Notes: a model not told the origin generated them from the letters alone. Shown: positions 26,620-36,154, numbered from the stretch's first letter. The stretch is DNA of 64,000 nt from Nocardia sp. SYP-A9097 (GCF_009649815.1 NZ_WJIC01000021.1:1-64000), one strand, 5' to 3'. Numbers and translations are program-made.

Positions 26620-28298
26620 TATTGGCGGACGGCGGCGAGGCGGTCGGCGCCGTCTTCTTAGGCGCCATCGCGATCACGGTGACCGTTGTGGTGGTATGGG
26701 TGATCCTGGCGGCAATGCTCCATGCCTTCTCCTACCTGGTGCTCATCTACTACCCGTTGAGTATCGCGGTCGGCATACTGACCGGAATCGGTTGCGCCGC
26801 AGTGGTTGTCGTAGGCGACCTGCTCACGGCGGGGGAGCGCACCGCACGGACCCTCACGCCCGCCCATATTGCCGACGACGGGTTCTTCGGCCGCCCGCCG
26901 CGGGGTCCGTCGCGCTACTTCGGGTGGGATCGGGCCTGGCCGCGGTATCTACCGTTCCAAGCCCGACGGGACATAGTGGATGCGGCTCGCGCCGCCGCGA
27001 GATTCCTGCTGGGCCATTCGCGTCGCGTGCTGTCCGAATGCGATGAGCTCGTGCCATTTCTGCTTTATCTGGTCTTCGGTCTGGTGCCGCACGTTGTATT
27101 CGCCCTCGCGTTCACCGCCTTCGCGGCGTTCGTGCTGATGGTGTGCACGGCCCTGGTTCTGCTGGGCTGGTTGCTGCAGTTCATCGCGATTGTGCTTCTC
27201 CGCGTGGCGGATTCGGTGATCAGTCGGGTATTCCGGCTGTCGACGCGGTGCGTCAAATGCTATGAGGTGACACGGTTGCCGAGCTATCGGTGCACCGGTT
27301 GTTCGATTGTGCACCGCGATCTGCGGCCGAGCCGGCTCGGCGTGCTGTGGCACCGCTGTGAATGCTCGGCGGTGCTGCCCACCATGGTGACCCGGGCCTC
27401 CGGCTGGGCGCTCCGGAAGAACATTGTCTGTCCGGCGTGCGATCACGGCATGCCGGAGGGAACCGGCAGCAGGCAGACGATCCAGGTACCGACCTTCGGG
27501 GCGGTGGGTGCGGGCAAGACGCGGCTGCTCTTCGCCGCGGCGGTCGGGTTGTGCGAGGTGGTGTCGACCGATAGCACCCGAATCGAACCGCTCGACGACT
27601 ATTCGGCCGCGGAGCTCGAACGGGCCGGGCATGTCATCGCCGCGCGCCAGCGGACCGTCAAGACCGCACACGGCCCCACACCGGAAGCCCTGGCCATCCT
27701 GGTCGCTCCCGAGAATCGCCGGCCCTTCGAATTGCACCTGCTCGATGCGGCGGGGGAACACTTCTCGATGACGGACGGCGCCGAGTCGCTGCACTATCTG
27801 CACTCGGCCGAGACGCTGCTCCTGGTTGTCGATCCGTTCTCCACGGAGGAATTGCGGGCCGCGATCCCGGACCCGGCGGCGGTGGGACTTGTTGTCGGGG
27901 ACAGTAATCCGGAGGATTCGTACTCGATCACCATCGAACTGCTCCGGGCGGCGGGTCTGAAGACGAAAAGGCGCGCGCTCGGCATTGTGGTGTCGAAGGT
28001 CGACGATCTGCGCAGGCTGGGTGTCGACGGCGGCCTCGACCCCGGTGATCAGGATTCCATCGTGCGGTGGCTGGTCGATCGGGGGCTGGACAATCTGGTG
28101 ACCCGAGCCCGCCAGGATTTCAAGCGCGTGCGCTATTTCCCGGTCGACTCGATGGGGCAGTCCATCACCGATCCCTGTCATCCGATCCACACGTTGAATT
28201 GGCTCACCCAGCAGGTGGGGGTAACCCTCATTCCCGCTCCTGCCGTGCGGGCCGTCTTTCCGGTGAAACCCGTTCCGGTCGAAGGGGCATCCTCGTGA
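26616..28298 (+). CDS. Membrane-anchored zinc-ribbon GTPase
   Basis: A 560-aa protein. Hydrophobic helices occur at about 11-35, 38-70, 147-175 and 177-196. Two zinc-ribbon-like regions follow (CVKCYEVTRLPSYRCTGC near 212-229; CEC near 248-250 with CPAC near 272-275). The GTPase domain has G1 GAVGAGKT (295-302), G3 LLDAAGEHF and G4 VSKVDD. It appears to be the membrane partner of the soluble zinc-ribbon GTPase encoded two genes upstream; together with GAP1 they make a two-GTPase circuit that could sense envelope damage or translocation of foreign DNA. Its ATG overlaps the GAP1 stop, and its stop overlaps the next GTG. Confidence 0.8.
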   Translation: MILADGGEAVGAVFLGAIAITVTVVVVWVILAAMLHAFSYLVLIYYPLSIAVGILTGIGCAAVVVVGDLLTAGERTARTLTPAHIADDGFFGRPPRGPSRYFGWDRAWPRYLPFQARRDIVDAARAAARFLLGHSRRVLSECDELVPFLLYLVFGLVPHVVFALAFTAFAAFVLMVCTALVLLGWLLQFIAIVLLRVADSVISRVFRLSTRCVKCYEVTRLPSYRCTGCSIVHRDLRPSRLGVLWHRCECSAVLPTMVTRASGWALRKNIVCPACDHGMPEGTGSRQTIQVPTFGAVGAGKTRLLFAAAVGLCEVVSTDSTRIEPLDDYSAAELERAGHVIAARQRTVKTAHGPTPEALAILVAPENRRPFELHLLDAAGEHFSMTDGAESLHYLHSAETLLLVVDPFSTEELRAAIPDPAAVGLVVGDSNPEDSYSITIELLRAAGLKTKRRALGIVVSKVDDLRRLGVDGGLDPGDQDSIVRWLVDRGLDNLVTRARQDFKRVRYFPVDSMGQSITDPCHPIHTLNWLTQQVGVTLIPAPAVRAVFPVKPVPVEGASS

Positions 28299-28498
28299 AT
28301 CCCGCTCTCCCAAGGACTTTCAATCTGCTGCGCCGTGCGCTCGCCGGGGCGATCGTGTCTGCGCTGACGGTGCTGGTGCTGCTGACTGCCTGGACCTACG
28401 CGGGTGGAGGCTGGGCGGCGGAGCAATACGACGCGGTGCGCACCCTGCACGAGTGGCAGTACACGATCTCGCACCTGGTGCCGTTCCCGTGGGAGTAA
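28295..28498 (+). CDS. 67-aa single-TM peptide
   Basis: A 67-aa protein with a basic N-terminus (PRTFNLLRRAL), one membrane helix (GAIVSALTVLVLLTAWTY) and a short external tail. The GTG start overlaps the stop of the membrane GTPase (GTGA), indicating translational coupling. Single-helix peptides in such clusters may be membrane adaptors or small pore-forming effectors; the sequence does not decide. Not recognised as a known family. Confidence 0.6.
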   Translation: MNPALPRTFNLLRRALAGAIVSALTVLVLLTAWTYAGGGWAAEQYDAVRTLHEWQYTISHLVPFPWE

Positions 28499-28549
28499 CG
28501 GTCTCGCTGTTCACCTTTCGTCCTCGAACTTCAGAACGGACAGTGCTGG

Positions 28550-30115
28550 ATGATCGCCATAGGCATCGATCTGGGAACCACGTTCTCCGTGGTCGCGCGA
28601 TTCGACGGTACCGAAGCGCCCCGGGTGATCGCGGCGCCCGACGGCCGGGCGATCACGCCGTCGGTCGTCTACTTCGACAATCAGCACATCGTGGTCGGTG
28701 CGGACGCGGTCCGGCTCGGCCTCGACGAGCCGGACCGGGTCGTGCGCGGTATCAAACGCCAGATGGGCACTCGGTTCGCGCTGGCGTTCGATGGCAACGA
28801 GTACACGCCCGAAACCGTGTCCGCGCTGATCCTGAAAGCGTTGGTGGACAATGCCGCCGCGACGCTCGGCTGCGCGCCGGGGGACTTCGCGGCCGTGGTC
28901 ACCGTCCCCGCGTATTTCGGCGTGACCGAACGTGAGGCGACCGCGCAGGCGGTGCGGCTGGCCGGGCTCGAACTACTGGATCTGGTCGCCGAGCCGGTGG
29001 CCGCGGCGGCCTGCTACGGGGCGACCCGGGCCGCGGCGGGCGCCGTGCTCGTCTTCGATCTGGGTGGCGGGACATTCGACACCACGGTGCTGCGGATGTC
29101 GGCCGGTGGCCCGGAAGTCGTTGTGACCGACGGTGACTCGCACTTGGGCGGGCTGGATTGGAACGACCGGCTCTGCGACATCCTGTTGCGGAAATTCGAA
29201 GGCTCGGTGGACCCTGAGATCGCCGCCACCGCGGACGACGACACCGCCTTCCTGGAGCATGTCGGCGCGGCGGCCGACAAGGCCAAAATCGCGCTGACAG
29301 CACGGGATTCGGTTCCGGTGACCCTCGAGTACGACGGTGGGCGCTCGGTTGTGCACCTCACCCGTAAGGAGTTCGAGGAGGCGTCGGCCCATCTGGTGAG
29401 CAATTGCGTGACCGTCGCCGATCGCGCGCTCGCCGCCGCCCGCGCCCGGGGCGCCGACCGACTCGAACGAATCCTGTTGGTGGGAGGCGCGACTCGAATG
29501 CCGACGATCCGCGCGGCGCTCGAAGGGCATTTCGGTGTCGAGGTCACCATGTTCGAGCCCGACCTGGCGGTGGCGAAAGGCGCGGCGATGCACGCGCACA
29601 GCCTCGTGTCGAAGACCCGGCCGTCGCTGCCGGGCGGCGCGACCGGCCGGCGGATGCTCGCCGCTCCCGTGCGCACCGTACTACCCCGCGCTCTGGGAAT
29701 TCTCATCCACGACAGCAGGGATCGGTCCGGTGACAGCCGCATCGTGAACCATGTCGTCGAGGCGAATACGGCGTTGCCGGTAAAGGGAGCGCGGGCGCGG
29801 TTCGCGACGATCCTCGACGGCCAGGACAAGATCCGCGTGGAGGTCTACGAACAGGCCGGTGCCATCGCCTCCCCGGACCTGCGGCACAACCGGCGGGTGC
29901 TGGACGGAGAACTGGTGGACGTGCCGCATCTGCCCGCCGGATCACCCATCGACATCGAGTTCGATATCGGCGCGGACGGCCGAATCAGTTGCACGGCAAC
30001 CGAACCGAAGAGCGGCCGCCTTCTCCTACTGGAGTCCTATATGGAAGGCGTCATCGACGCCGAGGACTCCGAACGCCAGCAGACCCTGCTCGCCGGTCTG
30101 CGGATTCACCTGTAG
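28550..30115 (+). CDS. Second lidless Hsp70/DnaK-family protein
   Basis: A 521-aa Hsp70 homologue: GIDLGTTFSVVARFD (phosphate 1), FDLGGGTFDTTV (phosphate 2), LVGGATRMPTI (adenosine) and a beta substrate domain from about residue 385, closing without a helical lid. It is clearly diverged from the first Hsp70 of the cluster, so this is not a recent duplication. No interdomain DVTPLSLG linker is present. It lies 51 bp after the 67-aa membrane peptide and 22 bp before the vWA gene. Two different lidless Hsp70s with one GrpE and no full-length DnaJ in the same cluster is unusual. Confidence 0.88.
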   Translation: MIAIGIDLGTTFSVVARFDGTEAPRVIAAPDGRAITPSVVYFDNQHIVVGADAVRLGLDEPDRVVRGIKRQMGTRFALAFDGNEYTPETVSALILKALVDNAAATLGCAPGDFAAVVTVPAYFGVTEREATAQAVRLAGLELLDLVAEPVAAAACYGATRAAAGAVLVFDLGGGTFDTTVLRMSAGGPEVVVTDGDSHLGGLDWNDRLCDILLRKFEGSVDPEIAATADDDTAFLEHVGAAADKAKIALTARDSVPVTLEYDGGRSVVHLTRKEFEEASAHLVSNCVTVADRALAAARARGADRLERILLVGGATRMPTIRAALEGHFGVEVTMFEPDLAVAKGAAMHAHSLVSKTRPSLPGGATGRRMLAAPVRTVLPRALGILIHDSRDRSGDSRIVNHVVEANTALPVKGARARFATILDGQDKIRVEVYEQAGAIASPDLRHNRRVLDGELVDVPHLPAGSPIDIEFDIGADGRISCTATEPKSGRLLLLESYMEGVIDAEDSERQQTLLAGLRIHL

Positions 30116-30137
30116 TGCTCATCAGAAGGGTGTCGAA

Positions 30138-30749
30138 GTGAATACGTGGATACGACGCGATTTCGAATCCGCCGGATTGACGCAGTATCCGGTCGGTCCG
30201 TATCTGGGTGCGATTCAGCAGAATTTCGGTGGCGTGGTCCTGCTCTGCCTCGATGTCAGTGGTTCGATGTTCGGTCAGCCGCTCGAGCATGCGGTGTGCG
30301 GTGCCAAGAAGTTCGCGGAGGAGGCGGTTGCCGCGTATTACGAAGTCGGAGTGACACTCTGGCACCACTCGATCGCGGCGCGTATCGACCCGACGCGTGA
30401 ATTGTCACCGGTCTTCCGGCTGCTGGACAGTGCGGTCGCTTCTGGCGGCAACGATATAAATCCCACCCTCGACGCCGCCCACGACCTGCTCCGTGACCGC
30501 GGCGACCGCCTCGACCGCGTCGTCGTCATCTTCGGTGACGGCGACCTGGGCAATCCCGCCCGCGCCGCGGCCAAAGCCAAGATCATGCGCGCCGAGAACA
30601 TCCGCATTCTCACCCTCGGCCTGGGCGACGCGGCTGCCAATGCGCTGGACAAGATTTCGACCGAGACCAACGAACGCCCCCGCACCGCGACCCCGGGCAC
30701 CCTCGACACCGATATCGCCGGCCTGGCCAACGGATTACACCGCCGCTGA
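30138..30749 (+). CDS. von Willebrand factor A-domain protein
   Basis: A 203-aa protein consisting of one vWA domain. The metal-ion-dependent adhesion site is complete in its first element, DVSGS (39-43), followed by NDINPT and VVIFGDGDLG. Stand-alone vWA proteins in conflict systems act as adaptors for chaperone-like NTPases (for example MoxR-vWA pairs); here an Hsp70 gene directly upstream takes that place. Start GTG after GAAGGGTGTCGAA. It is the last gene of the plus-strand cluster; only 21 bp separate its stop from the end of the converging trypsin-STAND gene. Confidence 0.82.
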   Translation: MNTWIRRDFESAGLTQYPVGPYLGAIQQNFGGVVLLCLDVSGSMFGQPLEHAVCGAKKFAEEAVAAYYEVGVTLWHHSIAARIDPTRELSPVFRLLDSAVASGGNDINPTLDAAHDLLRDRGDRLDRVVVIFGDGDLGNPARAAAKAKIMRAENIRILTLGLGDAAANALDKISTETNERPRTATPGTLDTDIAGLANGLHRR

Positions 30750-30770
30750 GAAAGCGTCGGCAGGCCGATG

Positions 30771-33700
30771 TCACTGCTGCGGTAGTGGGCCGGGAGTTCC
30801 CCTGTGTCGCAGCCTGTTGGCGTCGATTTCGAGCACTACGACTCCCTGTTCCGAGACGATGGCGAGGGTGTTGTCGCGGGAGGCGATTCCGAGGATCGGT
30901 GCGTCGAGGTGGATCGGCATGGGGTCGGCGGGGTCCAGTGGGCGCAGTTCGAGGATATCGTCGCGGGCGGCGAGTAGGCCCAGTCCTGGGTGGACGGACA
31001 GGGCGCTGACGTCGGTAACGCCCGATACGGTGTCTATGGGGTGGGGGCGTACGAAGCGGCGGAGTCGCCCGCGCAACAAGTTTCGTACGGACCAGACGCT
31101 GATGTCACCAGTCAGGTGTGCGATGTACAGCTGTGCCCGGCCGTTCGCGGTGCCCAGCGCCAGATGGGTGATGCCGTCCTGGGTTTGAACCGTGTCGATC
31201 ACCGTGCCGGTGCGCAGGTCCAAGGTCCGGATCGTGCTGCCGAGATGTGCGGCCACGAAGAGGATCGGCCGGCCCTCGATCACTTCCGCGGCAACCAGGA
31301 ATCGATGGCCTCGGCCGTCATCGGGGAGATCGGTGAGGGCGGGACGCAGGGCTTCGCCGGTCATGAGATCGGTGATCAGTAGCTCGCGGTCGTGCGCGGT
31401 GATTACGGCGATACGTTCGTCGACGCGCACCACGCCGGTCGGCCCGACCACGTTGTTGACTTTTCTCCATAGCTCCGACTCCGGTGCGATCGGTGTCATC
31501 GAGTCGCTGTACCAGACCTGAATACCGAGATAGCCGCCTGCCACCAGGATCTCCCGCCCGTCGACGGTCACGGTCCGCAGCAAGGTGCGCCCGCCGCGCA
31601 GCGCGGTCGGTACCCCGGTGACCGAGCCGTCGCGCAGATCCCGGCACACCACCTTGCGTGATCCGGCCGCGATGATCACCGTAGGTTTGCCCGCGTATCC
31701 GGCTATGGTGACCGAGGTGGGGTTCACCGGCTCGGTCTTGGTAAGGGACAGACCGGATTTCGCGTCGATGAGTTCGAGTTCACCGTCTTGCCCGCCGATC
31801 AGCAGGGCGGGCCCCGCCGGTCGATCCACCACGGCGGCGGCTATCTGATTCGGCCACCCGAGCTGAGCTACGGCCACGGGCGGGTCGTTCGCGCCGAGAT
31901 CTGTTCGCAGGTCGCGCAGCCATACTTCGCCGTGATCGCCCCCGACGAGCAGGGCCGGGCCGTGCTCGGTGTGCTCCAGCCGCACCAGCCGAGTGCGGTC
32001 GGGAATATGTTGTGCGGGTGGGGATTCCGTGCCCGTCTGCGCGTCGAATGCGCGGAGTTCGAGGCAGCTGTTCGCGGTGCCGGGCTGCCCGCCCGCGAAC
32101 ACGTACGGCCGATCGTCGACCAGGCCCGTGCCCAGCATCAGCCATCCGTCGAATTCGCTTGGACCGGTATAGTTCTCGATCTCGCCGGTGACGAGATCGA
32201 CGATGCACGCCGAATCCTTGGCGGTAATGAGGGCGTACGGGTGTGCCTCGCGTGCGAACACCCGCAGTTGCCGGACCGTGCTGCCGCCCGGAGCTTCCGC
32301 GGCCGGGCCGAGCGGCTCCCGGGTCGAAACCCGCCAGCCCCGTACAGTGCCGGTATTGTCCATTGCCGCCATGACGACCTCGCTCCCGATCACCCGGCAA
32401 TCGAGTCCGGCGATGGCATGTTCGAGCCAGATACTCGAACTGCCCGGCGGCGCATCGGGTTCGACGAACATCAGGTAGCCGTCGACATCGCCCGCCACGA
32501 TCACCACGCCGTCATCGCATCGGGTGGCCGCCAGCGCCGTGACGATGCGCCGCAACGGATACATCTCTTCCAGTCCGGGTGCGCCGAGGCGCCCGCCGCG
32601 ATCGAGATTCCATGTTCTGATGGTCAGATCCTTGCTGGCGGTGACCCCGATCATCCGCCGCTCATCGCGGACGAAGCAGACGGCGGTGATCGCGTTGGTG
32701 TGCCCGACGAGCGGGGCCTCGGGCGTGCGAATCTCGCTCACATCCCATACCCGAGTGGTGAAGTCCGCGCCGGAAGTCACTGCCATCAGCCGCTTTCCGA
32801 CCCGTCCGAGTGCGAGGGTGTTCACCCGGTCCGTATGGCCGACGAAGGCCTCGCCGATGGGTTCGCCCCGGTACAGATCCCAGACGATGACCCGGCGATC
32901 GTGTCCGGTGGAGACGACAATGGGCATACCCGCGAGCCGGTCCACGCACACCGCGCTGACCTGCTGCGAATGACCGGTCAAGGTGGCGACGCGGACGTCG
33001 GCAGTCACGTCGATCAGGTGGATGTCGCCGCCGAGACCGCCGGCGAGCACCTGCAATTCGTCCGGTGCGCCATCGCGGCGCGGGTTGTCCAGCACCGCGA
33101 GACATATCGCCGAATCCGCATGCTGGCCGGTGGTGTGCAGCAGTGTGTTCGCGGACAGGTCGTAGACGCGAATCCGGCTGTCGTCGCAGGCGGTCACCAG
33201 CAGTGGTCGGCCGGACCGTTCGACCACTGTCATCGCGTTGGCTCCTCCGGTGGCATCCGGGAGTTCGGCGACCTGCTGTCCGGTCTCGACGTCCCGCACC
33301 CATATCGCGGCGTGCCAGGCCGCGGTGATCACCAGCAGCCTGCCGTTCACCTCGGCCAGCGTCATCGTGCGCACCCGGTGCGAGAATCCTTCGCTGCCCG
33401 GATCGTCCGGCGGCGGACCCACCCAGCCGCCGGTGCCGTCCTTGTCGATGCGCCACACCTCGGTGCCGCCGTTCTCGAACCCCACACCGATGTGCAGGTC
33501 GCCGTTCACCCGAAGGGAACAGGCGGAGCTGATCACCGAGCCCTCCTTGACCACCCAGAACAGGTGCCGCCCGCTGCGGCGGCCGGTCACCAGGTTGATC
33601 GCTTCCGCACCGGCGCTGTTGACCAGGACGATGTGTGGTGTGCCGTCGAATTCCGCGATGGTGAGGTGAACCTGCGCCGAGGCGGAGATGATCCGGGCGG

Positions 33701-35789
33701 GGCGTTGCAGGTTCCACCACGTCCAGTTGCATTGCCAGACAGAGGAATCCAGGCCGGACCCGAGTAGCCGGTGGAGTTCGTCGGCCGGTACGCCCGCGCG
33801 CAGACCGTCGAAGTAGCGGTAGGCGCCGGCATCGGATTCCGGGCGTTCTGCCCGGCCGCCGCCGGTGAGCAGGTATGAGCGCGCGATGGACAGCAGCCGG
33901 TCGAGGTCCGGATGGTCCGGCGCAGCGCGATCGAGCACGATGAACATGCGATGGATCTGCTCGTCACCGAGTAGGGAATCGTCGGCTGTGCCGCGGTCAC
34001 GCCACAGCAGATGCTTTTCGACGATGGCCAGTAATTCGTCGGTGCCGCCCCAGATCCGCGCGACGAGATGTTCTCCGAGCCGGTCCGGTTCCAAAGGCGC
34101 CCAACTGGTTTCGTGGCCGGGATACAGCTCGCCCAGCCATTTCACCACCCGGCGGTGTTCGTCGAGGCTCTCCTTGGCGAATACTCGCAGGGACGCGACC
34201 AGGCAGGTGGCTTGGGCCTCGTTCTCCGCGCCGAAGAGGGTCAGCGCGGCCACCGCTTCGGCCTGCGTCTGTGCGGTGTACCGCATGCCGTGCGCGGCGG
34301 CGGTGCGGTCCCAATACTTGGATTCGTGGTGTAGCAGCACATCTTCCGCTGTTTCCGATGCGCCGATGGTGAACGGTTCGGGCCCGGCCTGCAGCAGATC
34401 GGCGAGCGCCTGTTCGAACAGGCTCAGGGCGTGGCGGTAGCGAGCCTTACCGAGCGCGTGCAGGGGCCGGACGCGGCGCGCGATGCGCGGCCAGTCGACC
34501 TCCTGATACCCGGTCATCGACCGCAGTCGAGCAGCCAAGGCGGAGACCGCGTTTCGGTACAGTTCGGGTCGGATGTCACCGGACTTCGCCAGCGGGCGCA
34601 ACTCCATTTCGCGGGCCGGTACCCGGTCGTCGCCGGTCACCGCCGACCACCAGGTCCCGGGTGAGCGGGCCACCAGCAGGACTCGGACCGGTGTGGATTG
34701 CCCGGAATCGCGATTCGCCATGACCTGCAACAGTTTCCGGACGGGGTCGTCATCGTCGGCGGATCGCCGCCAGGCCTCGGCGTAGTCGATCATGATGAGA
34801 ACGGGTGCGTTTGCCTGGGTGACCGCCTGCTCCACCAGGGTGTCGGCCAGCGCGGATCGTAGATCGCGGAGATCGGCGCGCGCCACGCCGCATGCCCACC
34901 CGCGAGCCCGGAGGCGGTCTACCCATTCGAGCGCGAGCCTGGTCTTGCCTTGTCCGCCGGGTCCGTGGATCAGCATGACGCCGGTGTCCGCGTCACCACA
35001 CCACTCCTCGAGCTGCCACAATTCCGTTGTGCGGCCGTAGAATTCGACTGCCTTGATTTCGGCGCGCAGCAGCTGTGCGGGTGAGGTGGGCCGCGGCGGC
35101 TGATGTCCGCGGTCGAGTATCGACAATTCGATCGCGTCCACCGCGGGCGTGGGAGCATCGTCGCCCAGTAGTGCCCTGGTGAATTCCGGGTCCCGCAGCA
35201 GACGCTGCATCGGCTCGAAGGTCAGTCGCCCGTGCGCCCACGCCGCCGGATCCTCGATGACCACGCCGACCAGTAGCGGTCCGGACCACACTGCGGCACC
35301 GGACATTCCGGCCCATGGCACTCTGCTCGACCCGGCGGGAGCACCGCCTTCGACCTCCACCTGCAGCCGGTGCAGCCGTGCGTCGCCGCCGAGCTTGATG
35401 CGGCCTTCGAACGGTTCTATCCCGCGCGCCTCACCGCGCCGTTGTGCGCGCGGAAAGCCCTGTGCCCGGGCGGCGATCGTGCCGGTGCGGGTAATGGCCC
35501 GGCCGTAGCGTACGGGCGCGGCCGTGCGCATCCACTCCGGTAATCCTTTGTCCCGCAGGCGAAGTACGGCGGCGTCGACGCTGCCGTTAGCACCGTCCGA
35601 GGCCCAGATCACGGTCGCGGCCCACTCCTGCTCGCCCGAGACCGACCGCACCGAGAACCGTTCACCCTCGGCGACCACATGCCCGGCGGTCAGGACGGTG
35701 CCGGGGCCGACCAGATAGCCGGAACCGTGCTCCAGCACATCGGCGCCATGCGCGAGGACCTCCACCACCCGCTGCTGGACCAGTGTCAC
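30771..35789 (-). CDS. Trypsin-like protease / STAND NTPase / WD40-type beta-propeller protein
   Basis: A 1672-aa three-part protein. Residues 1-200 are a trypsin-like serine protease with all three catalytic positions: His37 (TAGH), Asp72 (SVDAAV) and Ser163 (GMSGAAV). A STAND-type NTPase follows, with Walker A GPGGQGKT near 275 and Walker B VLIMIDYAEAW near 330. From about residue 690 to the end are many WD40-like blades (for example ITAVCFVRDERRMIGVTASKDLTIRTWNL, in parts), probably two propellers. This architecture suits a sensor whose propeller binds a trigger, whose NTPase oligomerises and whose protease is then activated. No signal peptide. It converges with the vWA gene and shares no operon with it. 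Confidence 0.88.
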   Translation of the reverse strand: MTLVQQRVVEVLAHGADVLEHGSGYLVGPGTVLTAGHVVAEGERFSVRSVSGEQEWAATVIWASDGANGSVDAAVLRLRDKGLPEWMRTAAPVRYGRAITRTGTIAARAQGFPRAQRRGEARGIEPFEGRIKLGGDARLHRLQVEVEGGAPAGSSRVPWAGMSGAAVWSGPLLVGVVIEDPAAWAHGRLTFEPMQRLLRDPEFTRALLGDDAPTPAVDAIELSILDRGHQPPRPTSPAQLLRAEIKAVEFYGRTTELWQLEEWCGDADTGVMLIHGPGGQGKTRLALEWVDRLRARGWACGVARADLRDLRSALADTLVEQAVTQANAPVLIMIDYAEAWRRSADDDDPVRKLLQVMANRDSGQSTPVRVLLVARSPGTWWSAVTGDDRVPAREMELRPLAKSGDIRPELYRNAVSALAARLRSMTGYQEVDWPRIARRVRPLHALGKARYRHALSLFEQALADLLQAGPEPFTIGASETAEDVLLHHESKYWDRTAAAHGMRYTAQTQAEAVAALTLFGAENEAQATCLVASLRVFAKESLDEHRRVVKWLGELYPGHETSWAPLEPDRLGEHLVARIWGGTDELLAIVEKHLLWRDRGTADDSLLGDEQIHRMFIVLDRAAPDHPDLDRLLSIARSYLLTGGGRAERPESDAGAYRYFDGLRAGVPADELHRLLGSGLDSSVWQCNWTWWNLQRPARIISASAQVHLTIAEFDGTPHIVLVNSAGAEAINLVTGRRSGRHLFWVVKEGSVISSACSLRVNGDLHIGVGFENGGTEVWRIDKDGTGGWVGPPPDDPGSEGFSHRVRTMTLAEVNGRLLVITAAWHAAIWVRDVETGQQVAELPDATGGANAMTVVERSGRPLLVTACDDSRIRVYDLSANTLLHTTGQHADSAICLAVLDNPRRDGAPDELQVLAGGLGGDIHLIDVTADVRVATLTGHSQQVSAVCVDRLAGMPIVVSTGHDRRVIVWDLYRGEPIGEAFVGHTDRVNTLALGRVGKRLMAVTSGADFTTRVWDVSEIRTPEAPLVGHTNAITAVCFVRDERRMIGVTASKDLTIRTWNLDRGGRLGAPGLEEMYPLRRIVTALAATRCDDGVVIVAGDVDGYLMFVEPDAPPGSSSIWLEHAIAGLDCRVIGSEVVMAAMDNTGTVRGWRVSTREPLGPAAEAPGGSTVRQLRVFAREAHPYALITAKDSACIVDLVTGEIENYTGPSEFDGWLMLGTGLVDDRPYVFAGGQPGTANSCLELRAFDAQTGTESPPAQHIPDRTRLVRLEHTEHGPALLVGGDHGEVWLRDLRTDLGANDPPVAVAQLGWPNQIAAAVVDRPAGPALLIGGQDGELELIDAKSGLSLTKTEPVNPTSVTIAGYAGKPTVIIAAGSRKVVCRDLRDGSVTGVPTALRGGRTLLRTVTVDGREILVAGGYLGIQVWYSDSMTPIAPESELWRKVNNVVGPTGVVRVDERIAVITAHDRELLITDLMTGEALRPALTDLPDDGRGHRFLVAAEVIEGRPILFVAAHLGSTIRTLDLRTGTVIDTVQTQDGITHLALGTANGRAQLYIAHLTGDISVWSVRNLLRGRLRRFVRPHPIDTVSGVTDVSALSVHPGLGLLAARDDILELRPLDPADPMPIHLDAPILGIASRDNTLAIVSEQGVVVLEIDANRLRHRGTPGPLPQQ

Positions 35790-35961
35790 CGTCCTACCGC
35801 CTTATCGGACCTGCGGGGCAGGCGTCGCGTCGGTTATCGCCCGCATCCATCATGTGCCTCGGTGCCGCCGCGGCGATGTGGGCCGAACGCACTACAGCGC
35901 GTGCCCGCCGGTCGGTGCCACGATCGTCCGGAGAAACCTTCTCTCGGACAGGGGAACTGCC

Positions 35962-36123
35962 ATGAGTCAATGTGAGAAATGCTACAAGCACCTCAATGAT
36001 TGCCAGGGGTGTAAGGGTCGCGGCGGGGGCAGCGGGCTGGGTGGACTGGCGAAGCTGCAATGCAGCGCCTGCCGGAACACGGGTCTGGTGTGCAATACCC
36101 ACGGTGGACACTGGAAGAAGTAG
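35962..36123 (+). CDS. 53-aa cysteine-rich mini-protein (DnaJ zinc-finger-like)
   Basis: A 53-aa protein with four cysteine-pair knuckles or fragments: CEKC, CQGCKGRGGG, CSAC and a single CNTHGGH end. The CxxCxGxG pattern is that of the DnaJ cysteine-rich domain, so this may be a free-standing zinc finger that assists a chaperone. ATG start with AGGGGAA upstream. It lies 173 bp beyond the 5' end of the trypsin-STAND gene, transcribed in the opposite direction. No J-domain is present. Confidence 0.65.
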   Translation: MSQCEKCYKHLNDCQGCKGRGGGSGLGGLAKLQCSACRNTGLVCNTHGGHWKK

Positions 36124-36154
36124 GCGAGTCCGATTGTCAACGGGCGCGCACATT

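Noticed and set aside
31788..33767. 659-aa plus-strand ORF
   Set aside because: Antisense to the WD40-like blades of the trypsin-STAND protein; the regularity comes from the repeats on the other strand.
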